A DNA stretch of 64,000 nt. It comes from Copromyces sp. CBS 386.78 (Eukaryota; Ascomycota; Sordariomycetes; Sordariales; Sordariaceae). Position numbers and translations under genes: made by a program. The notes under the pieces are model-generated. The model worked only from the letters and a program-made list of their open reading frames with translations, was not told where the DNA came from and did not search any database. The stretch's first letter is position 1; every line of letters begins with the position of its first letter. Shown piece after piece: positions 56,141 to 64,000 of the stretch. The stretch is from NCBI GenBank assembly GCA_030685235.1, contig MU839082.1, positions 496,001 to 560,000 of the forward strand. Direction: 5' to 3'.

Positions 56141-59100
56141 GTACTGCAATTTCCAAACAGCACCTGTACAAGTACCGCACCATGTACCTGTACGAGCCCT
56201 CATCCGTCGTTACATAAAAAAGCCGTTACGTCGTTGCGGTACCTGCTTGAGCGAGCTGCAGCAGCACACTGCACCTTTCACACACCACACACCACACACC
56301 ACACCCAATCCGTCTCTAGCAGCAGTATAGGTAAGCGGCTCCTATCATGAGCTTGGAAGTTAGAAGCTTGTTCTTCCGATTCCAGCGGCTCGCAGCAACC
56401 CAAGCTTCTGCAGGGCAACACGACGACACCACGACAGTCGGTAATGCAGGGATTGGAGGGCATGCAAAACAGCGGCGTGGATGCTGCGTTTCTAGTGCTA
56501 TGCAAGCCAAAGCAGATCGGGTTTACATCGCTCTTGCCTAGTCAGTTTGGTAAATTGGATGTCGGTTGCTCTTGCTCTTGCTGTTGTTATCCCTAACCAG
56601 AAATGGCTGCGTAGCATGTGTCATGAACTCAAACTCGGTGAAAGAACTCGAGTTGCACATACAACAGCCGGTGGAGGTTTAGCGAGTCCGAAGGAATGCA
56701 TTCGGTCGGAGATATGCTACATATGCCAAGGGAAAGAGGCATCGCCAGTCACAAACAGTCGGTTGAGCTTGAACAGAAAGGGATTGTACTCGGATCAAGA
56801 CAGGGATTCATGCCTCGGGAGAAGTGGGAGGGGACGGGAGGGGGGAGGTTGAAGGACGAGACTAACTACACATTTCGATCTTACCTAGGTGGAGATTGAT
56901 AAGCGGGAAGGTTGTTTCGCTAGGTTGAGCACTAACACTAACACCACCGAGTTACCGCATTCGTACGCTAACGTTCCTCGTCGACGCTAACAGCAAGTAC
57001 CGAGATGCCGCGGCGAAATGGTTACTTAGTCAAGAGAGATGTCATGATTGGAGTGGGTACAAGACACATGACGAACTGAGATAGTCTTCTTTTGTTTCAA
57101 ATTCGTCGCTGATGACTTCCTCGCTGACAGTACCTGTATCTTCGGCCAATACACCGGTATGGCTTCCCACATGTTGTTAACGCGTGTTAACGAACAACCA
57201 ACCGAAACATGGAGGGGATATAGAAGGTTCCTTCCTCTAAGCCCTCACACGCCAACTGGTCGACGGCCTGAATGTTTTCATCGCTCCTTCCCGGGTCCTT
57301 ACATCTACAAATCAAGCGGAAGCCACACCCCAGTACCCCCGGACCCGATTCTGCGGGGAACCTCACTACCTGAAATCACTGGGATCACTGGGATTACTGC
57401 GAGATACTGAGAGACGGGACCGAAGCAAAGGGCTGGTAATCTACTAGGAATATGGAAGTCAACTCCAGACCGCCGCGGCGGCGGGAGATACGTTGCACGG
57501 CGTTATATCCCTGACCTAAAAGTTTACAAATGCCGGCGCTTCTTTGCGCCGCGGGCGGGCAGAGGGATGAAAGTTACTGTAGAAGCGTCCATGGAAAGAA
57601 GCAGGCATAGAAGCTTTGATTTGAGTGTAACGCCCGGCCCAGGAAAAATCGGGGATTGAACACTGTGCTTACTGGGAATGAAAAATGCTTGGACAGCTTT
57701 CTGACGAAGATATGTTTGGGGATACGCTGTGCAGTGACGATGAAACTACAAGTGCCGGATATGGGGTATGTACGGCCGATATGGGGTTTGTTCGGTGCTG
57801 GATGTGTTGTTACGAGGTTCATGGAGTTATTATGCTATAGTGAATCGGTAAGAACTTGACTTTCATGGAGTTGTGGGGAGCGGGGAATAGTAGCTTCGGT
57901 TCTTTTGATACCCCTCGACAAGGAGATATGCCGGCAACTTTCATGTGAGAGGTCATGAACGCCATACCAAATTCGTAAACCTACACGGAAATCATTCAGC
58001 AAGTCACCGGAACAGGCTGTAACAGGTAGATATACTTACCCAAACGGTATAGGCACGTGTGACTAGTGAGAACTCGAAGGATGAATGGACGAATGACTGC
58101 CGGCCTCGAGAGTTGTCCCTGGGAAAGTACCATGCAGATAAAACACATGGTGTTTTTGCCATGTGATTTTCGCGGAAGATGGCCGCTGTTCCTCGGTCTG
58201 TGGTTTGGCCACTTCCTCTCCACCGACGTCTGCTGAAGGTCACGGTACGGAATCTAGACTTGTGTGAATCTGACCACCAGGAGCAAAGCAATAACCAATT
58301 GGGCAATTCGTTACTGGATGGTAGGACTCGTTACTGATGTCTGGTTAGACAGACAGTGGTGGATCAAGAAACGTCTATAGTTGCCTGTCTCCATTGCCTT
58401 TGACGACGTCCTCTTTTGTCGAAAGTCTAGGATGTCTTGCATGCCTTGTGTCGGTTGTTGTTCTTCGTGTGTAACTGTGACTTTTTTTTTTTAATTCCAC
58501 CTGTTAATTGTCGAATTGAGCCTCATCAGTCTCGGACATAACAGTCTGCGACTATCGTTTCAGATGCTGCATAGCTCTTGATTGGGGAACTCGAGGGCTG
58601 TTCATGTCACCAAGTTGTCAGCCCTAGATCTGTATGGTAGCACTCTTGGCTCTTTTTGTTAAACTGTAGCCGAGATTGAGTTACCTCGGTAAGTCGAACG
58701 AAGGCAAGAGAGTTGTCGTTCTGCATGCATGCTGTGTTGCTTAATGATCTAGAAGCGGCCTAGGTTAGTTTATCAACCAGTGATTGGCTAGATGTCAGCG
58801 ATGATGGGGATGGAGGCAAGTTCATACGTTTTGTGATCTACCAGTGTCTATGTCTGACTGACAGTCGTTAAAGGCAAAGTCTCTACTGTTTGGTCTAAGT
58901 ATGTTCGGACTCTTGTGTTGTGTTACACAAAAAAGGGTAGACTCGGTGTTTGGTGGGAGTTAAGATATGATTGGTAAGTGTTAGTGCCGACTTGTACTAG
59001 GGAAGCTATAGACTAAGAGAAGATAGTTAGTCGTAACGAGGTTTGGTTACACCAAGTCTGATTCAGGGACTTTGTACTTACAGGCATGTAAGCGCAATGG

Positions 59101-59640
59101 AATGTTATGGTTTACGGTAACTGAACATAGCCTTTTTGGGAAGCCCGATGGAAGACTCAGGTCTAAAACACAGAGGCACAATTGGCTGTACTAACCATTC
59201 CTTGGTCATTCCTATCTTCGATCTACCTTTTCGCATTCCTTCCGAGCCCGTACCGGGGTATTTCTTTCATAACCACTCTGGCCTTTCCTTCTATACAGAC
59301 GTTGGAAACCATTTTGATCATCCCACCAAAAAAAAAAAAAAAAGTAGTAAGAGAACCGGAATACGTAACCATAACCCTGTTGGGAACCTGTCCTATGTCC
59401 GTCTAACCAGATATATCAATAAAAGCCGTGAAACTTCATCTAACCAGTGAATGTTGTTTGTCTTCTTTGGCGCGTGCCACAACGTGTAACCGTAATACGT
59501 CGAAAAAAGGTAAGGGAAAACAAGCCAAAGGGGAAAAAAGGAGGGACCAGCAATCACCCGTGGATCCGGCCGGTAACAGGACAAGGCTCGTTCTGGAAGT
59601 TTTGACAGCCTGTTCTTCCCCACAAGAAGGATACTGAGTG
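56141..59640. other. Intergenic region
   Basis: Holds a CACACCACA tract (56278-56305), a GC-rich patch near 57470-57560, a T-run near 58482-58492 and an A-run near 59329-59343. Frames are short and without motifs. No gene or RNA recognised. Confidence 0.45.
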
Positions 59641-59720
59641 ACTGACAGCGGGTGGTAAAAGGCCCAACACAGCGGAATCCAGGGTTAGGATTAGTACTAG
59701 TCCAGTCCAGTATTTGAGTC

Positions 59721-59756
59721 GTACTAGTACTAGAGGTCTAGTACTAGTACTAGACC
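59721..59756. repeat. Overlapping perfect palindromes of CTAGTA units
   Basis: GTACTAGTACTAGA (59721-59734) and its reverse complement (59737-59750) flank GG; a second 22-nt perfect palindrome runs 59735-59756. Confidence 0.85.
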
Positions 59757-60592
59757 TGTACTAATACTAATTAGTACTCTAGTATTTAGTACGTACTAAG
59801 TACGTACTAAGTATTTTGATAATAATATATTATTAGTTTTAGTATATAGAATATACTACTAAACGAGCTGGTTTCAATACTTTCAACAGTTTTTAAAAAT
59901 ATTATATAATCAAAAAGTTATTAAGGTTTTTAAAATACTAATTTTGCACTAAAAGTACTAATTAGTACAAAATTAGTACTTTTAGTACAGCAAAAGTACT
60001 AATTAGTACAGCAAAAGTACTAGTCTAGTACACTGAAAATACTAATCTAATACTAAAAATACTAGTTAAATATTTTAATATTAATGTTATAATTATAATT
60101 TGTTAACGTTAAAAGTATTGTAAGATATATAAATATTAATATTAAATAGATTAATATATTTAATATTATTATAATTATAGTATTATAAGTTATTGATAAT
60201 AGTAATAATATACTTTCAATTATTATTTATCTATAATTAATTATATACTTATAATATAAATATTTAAATTATTTTTATATAACCTTTATATACTAAACTC
60301 AAATATCTAATTTAAAACTAAATAAAAGCAACTATAATAACAATAGCTAACAAAGATTGAAGGAAATCTATCTATATTATATATAAAATAATTCTAACAA
60401 TTATTTTATATATAATTTTATACCCCTTCAAAGTAAGGCTTATAAGACTCGCCCTTATTCTTCAAAATCTTCTATTGGCGCCAGCGAAATTCCAAGGCAT
60501 TCTTATTCAGATACCGTTTATTGCAGCGAGAATTATCACATACCCAAAAGGTTGTACTACCCTATATATAATATTAGTAGATAAATTATTTA

Positions 60593-60596
<4 letters not shown>

Positions 60597-60637
<41 letters not shown>
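60597..60637. repeat. (AT)n microsatellite, about 41 nt
   Basis: Uninterrupted alternating AT inside the AT-rich domain. Confidence 0.9.
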
Positions 60638-60641
<4 letters not shown>

Positions 60642-61089
60642 TTATAATAACCTTTGTATTCCTCCAAGCTCGTACTTTCTTATTATAAAAAGAACGATTT
60701 ACTAAGTAAAATATTAGTATAAGTGATATAAATGGAGATATATATATATATAACTATATATATATTTCAATTAATATATAAATATTATTTATAAATATAT
60801 ATATAAATAAATACATTGATAATTATATCTATCCTTAGCCTATTAATTAGTATTTAAATCTTCGCCTACCTCGATTATTCTTTTATAATCGTTAACCTTC
60901 TTTCTTACATTAAATACAATTATTATATTAAATATTATATTATTATAATAAAATACGATATTATTTATCTTTTAAAATATTACTCAATTTAAAATTATTA
61001 TTTTTCTTTCATACCTTTAATATAAATTCTAATATTTTAATACTAATTATAATACTTTTAATACTTTTAGTATTAGTTTTAATATATTT

Positions 61090-61250
61090 AATATACTTTT
61101 AGTACTTTTAGTACTACTTTTAGTACTTTTAGTACTACTTTTAGTACTTTTAGTACTACTTTTAGTACTTTTAGTACACTTTTAGTACTTTTAGTACACT
61201 TTTTAGTACTTTTAGTACTTTTAGTACTTTTAGTACTTTTAGTCCTCTTA
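61090..61250 (+). repeat. Tandem array of GTACTTTTA (9-bp period) with 12-bp variants
   Basis: Many copies of AGTACTTTT, some spaced by an extra ACT or AC; interruptions include CTTTTTAG and a final TCCTCTTAG. Confidence 0.85.
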
Positions 61251-62170
61251 GTATTTTAGTATTCTAGTATTACTTTTAGTATTTTAGTACTAATTTTACC
61301 ATTTTTATTCTTAAATTTATATATTTAAATTCTTATTTATAATAATAATATTATGATCTTTATTTCTTCTATACTTTAATATAATTATTTATGGTTTCAA
61401 AACTTATAACTTTATTATAATAATAATAAATTTACTTAATATCTTCTACTTATAATTATATAATAGTATATAATAATAAAGATCTTTTTTCTATTAATTA
61501 AATATTGAAATAATATAGTAATTAGAAAAATATTATTAATAAGATATATAAATTTTTTATTATTCAAAATCTAATAGTCAATTAATTATTTCAAACCCAA
61601 ATATAAGTTAGATTTTTTTGAAGGTTATTTATATATATAAGTTTAATAATTTAACTAAACTAGAAGACTTATATAGAAAAATAAGAAAAAAAGTAAGAAA
61701 GAATATAAAAAGGACCTAAAAAGAGAAAAGGAAAAATGGAAAAATGGAAAAAAAAGAAAAGAAAAAAAAACTTCTAATATAATAGAAATATCTATCTACA
61801 GCCCTTATAAACCTTTTCTACCCCATTCTTCTTATTTTTAAAACTAAGAAGCCTACTCAGTTTTCTATAAGGATTAGAAAGGAGGTTAGAAGAAGGGTTG
61901 AAACGAGGGTTGAAAGGAGGGTTGGGAGGTTTAGAAAGCTTAGAAAGCTTAGAAGGCTTAGAAAATATAAAAGGTATAAAAAATATTATATTATTATTCG
62001 TATTATTACTAAATTTACAATATTTATTATTTATAATTATTATAATTTATATTATTTATTATTATATTTATTTTGAATTATTTTCTTATTATTATTATAA
62101 AATCTACTATTTATATATTATATTAATATAATACCTTTACTAGTAAGCTAGTATTTTTATCTTTAATAAA

Positions 62171-62260
62171 GTACTAAAAGTACTAAAAGTACTAAAAGTA
62201 CTAAAAGTACTAAAAGTACTAAAAGTGTACTAAAAGTACTAATTAGTACGGAATTAGTAC
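62171..62260 (-). repeat. Tandem array of GTACTAAAA (inverse of the 61.1-kb array)
   Basis: Six near-perfect 9-bp units, then GT and one more unit, ending in ATTAGTAC words. GTACTAAAA is the reverse complement of TTTTAGTAC, so this array is inverted relative to 61090-61250. Confidence 0.85.
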
Positions 62261-62597
62261 TGCTCTAGTACTTTTTAGTACAGTAAAACTAAAAATATAT
62301 ATATTTTTTAATTACATATTAAATTTATCTGTATTCTTTTTATATATTATTTGAGTTAGAATCTTATATTCATTTTTCTATAATTAATTATTATAATATT
62401 AATTTTGGAAAAGTTTGAATATTTATAATTAAATCCCAAAAAAACTTTTACTTATAAAACAACCTGTTTCATACGTAATTATTTTTATATAAATTATCTA
62501 TAATTTAAAAAGTAAAAAAAAAAAAGATGTTTAAAAATTAGTACTTTTAGTATACTAGTCTAGTTATCATGGGGCGTGAGCAAGCACTAAGGTAAGA

Positions 62598-62808
62598 TGT
62601 TGATTGTTGTACGAGGAACCAGAAGAGGAACCTATACGCATACGAGAACTATATAGGGCATAGTGTGGAGCCCTATAACCATAGGTGGCCATAGATCTAT
62701 AGGGCGGCACTATAGCTATACTATACTTAGACAATTGTACTCAACTAGCTATACTAATATAGTATAGTACCCCTATCTATCTACAAGGAGCAAGCAATAC
62801 TTATAATA
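62598..62808 (-). repeat. Candidate 3' LTR of a Ty3/gypsy element
   Basis: Read on the minus strand it begins TATTATAAGTATTGC (an original TGTTG start changed by G-to-A) and ends CAACAATCAACA, so the tips suit TGTTG..CAACA. Just inside the element is a purine-rich GACGGAGGGTAG, a possible polypurine tract. Position and strand fit the gypsy coding remnant beginning at 63.57 kb. Boundaries are tentative because the second LTR lies outside the window. Confidence 0.5.
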
Positions 62809-63568
62809 CTACCCTCCGTCTAAACTAATTCCCGGCTTTAAAACCGTCTAGAAACTATTAATATCTATAAAATAGGGTATACTAAGGCGAGTAGGCGCTT
62901 AGCGCCAAATCTCCTATTAAGGGGTCGAATACTAGCTAAAACATTACTAAATATACCCCTTTCTCAAAAATCACTCGATTATTACCTTAAATAATCCTAA
63001 ACAAGCTTAAAACGCTCCCAATAATCTTATAAGCCTCCTATCTATACTATACTATTACTAACCCCCGACGGGGAATACTATAAAGACGCCCGTAGTATAA
63101 TAGTATATAGGGACGCTCACATCCCTATTAGTATTATAAATTATAGAAGCCCTTTATTCGAATTTCGTTATAATCGTTATAATTATCTTTTCTCCATCTT
63201 ATAACTATCTCCCCCTTTCCTACTAATTGCAATATAAAATTTTAACCGTATAGGCTCTAACCGTTAGCTAAGGGGTAAAGTAGGGTAAAATATTAAGGGT
63301 AAGAAATATAAATACGCTGTAAAATATATTATCTCCCGGTTACTATTAATAATACCCTTACTACTATAGTAAAGTATCTATAAAGTAATTCGGCTAAAAT
63401 ACGTAGAATAAACCGTTACTAAACTCCTTATTTTTTATATCCGCTATTAATATCGCTTTACTTATTATTCAACCTTATATTCCACTTAACCTACCAATTA
63501 TCCGCCTCTAGAGCAACCGTAATAGGAATTAGAGAGGGTATTTCAATTTGAACTTCCCCTACTTTTAA
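62809..63568. other. Degenerate retroelement 3' untranslated or coding-remnant DNA
   Basis: AT-shifted sequence with frequent stop codons between the candidate LTR and the chromodomain remnant. On the minus strand the coding-like frame may run a little beyond the TAG at 63569 (for example VQIEIPSLIPITVALEADNW). Confidence 0.4.
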
Positions 63569-64000
63569 CTAAGTTTTAAATCCCCTCTTAAAATCGATAT
63601 ATAATAGTCCCAATTCTAATCGTCTCTTATAAAATTCCCAAACTACTTTATAATAACTATTAAAGTTAGCCGTTAATTACTAATCTAAAGGGTAGTAAAA
63701 TTACTTTACTAAATAATACTATCGTCCCTTAATCTTCTAATAGTTTAAAAATTCTTTGAATTCCTAGCGCCTATCTTCTTCGAAATTATTAATTCTAGTA
63801 ATTATTATACTTTCGTTAGCCTTAATATTAATTATAAGGGTTTTCTAACCTAATAAACCTTTAACGTACAATTTAATCCTAAATACGTTAACGACGTAAA
63901 TAACCTTTATATTACTAAGCAAAGCTAGTTCTACCGTATATAAACTAGCCTTTATAATGTAAAAAGGTCCTTCAAAACGCAACGCTAACTTATTATACGG
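63569..64000 (-). pseudogene. RIP-degraded Ty3/gypsy polyprotein, C-terminal chromodomain region
   Basis: Reading the minus strand from the window edge gives a frame that resembles the end of a fungal chromodomain retrotransposon. It runs LRFEGPFYIIKASLYTVELA, NVVNVFRIKLYVKGLLG and FEEDRR, then a chromodomain-like GR-YYLVK and WEFYKRRLELG. Stops fall where Trp (TGG) or Gln (CAA/CAG) codons are expected, for example the TAG codons after DRR, after LNY and after KGR, the TAA after YYLVK, and the TAG before LKVGEV; several fit G-to-A change and CAA-to-TAA the complementary change. The rest of the element lies beyond the right edge. It cannot encode a functional protein. Confidence 0.72.

Larger units (their letters stand above)
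59641..62597. other. Extremely AT-rich, RIP-like domain
   Basis: Composition changes abruptly from mixed to overwhelmingly A/T near 59.7 kb. Sequence is mostly TA-rich words, homopolymer runs and TAGTAC-type repeats, with a less AT-rich pocket at about 60422-60560. This is the look of RIP-mutated repeated DNA in Neurospora, probably heterochromatic. No functional gene is present. Confidence 0.8.

Noticed and set aside
60475..60705. Short open frames in the AT-rich domain (also 61898-62131)
   Set aside because: They consist of Ile/Tyr/Lys-rich translation of TA repeats; not coding.
1..64000. CRISPR arrays, bacterial-type operons, dispersed 5S rRNA genes, TTAGGG telomere repeats
   Set aside because: Looked for and not seen; the window is eukaryotic nuclear DNA and its right end has AT-rich repeats, not telomeric ones.

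Overview
The window reads as nuclear DNA of a filamentous ascomycete of the Sordariaceae (Neurospora/Sordaria lineage). Coding sequence is GC-rich and broken by short introns (roughly 50-150 nt, GTAAGT-type donors, CTRAY-like branch points). The stilbene-cleaving dioxygenase is very close to Neurospora crassa CAO-1, and the right end is AT-saturated with TGG-to-TAG changes in a retroelement, as expected from repeat-induced point mutation (RIP). Species is not settled by the sequence alone.

Left part (1-29.3 kb), housekeeping genes: a hexokinase-family gene (cut by the left edge, with an 18-nt micro-exon); a GILT-like thiol reductase; the scavenger decapping enzyme DcpS; a 1231-aa GRAM/VASt/TM sterol-transfer protein of the LAM/Ltc type; a tRNA-Lys(CTT); an MIT plus coiled-coil protein resembling Atg38/NRBF2; homoserine O-acetyltransferase (met-5); the very large THO-complex subunit Tho2; and a serine-rich conserved-looking protein of unknown function whose upstream 1.33 kb contains no ATG on the coding strand.

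Middle (29.3-46.3 kb): a gene-poor stretch of about 7.7 kb, then tubulin-folding cofactor D and a secreted GH76 alpha-1,6-mannanase-like enzyme, both on the minus strand, then about 3.4 kb without a convincing gene.

Accessory block (46.3-53.7 kb): a Zn2Cys6 transcription factor, the CAO-1-like stilbene dioxygenase, and a divergently transcribed vanillyl-alcohol-oxidase-family flavoenzyme share neighbouring and bidirectional promoters. CAO-1 yields hydroxybenzaldehydes from resveratrol-like stilbenes and VAO enzymes act on para-hydroxybenzyl compounds, so a small phenolic/stilbene catabolic cluster is a reasonable inference.

Right part (53.7-64 kb): no genes. It holds a 524-bp element with 55-bp terminal inverted repeats and a 9-bp target-site duplication (Mutator-type MITE candidate), then from about 59.7 kb an extremely AT-rich domain with 9-bp-period GTACTTTTA arrays in opposite orientations, a candidate LTR, and the stop-riddled 3' end of a chromodomain-type Ty3/gypsy polyprotein running off the right edge.
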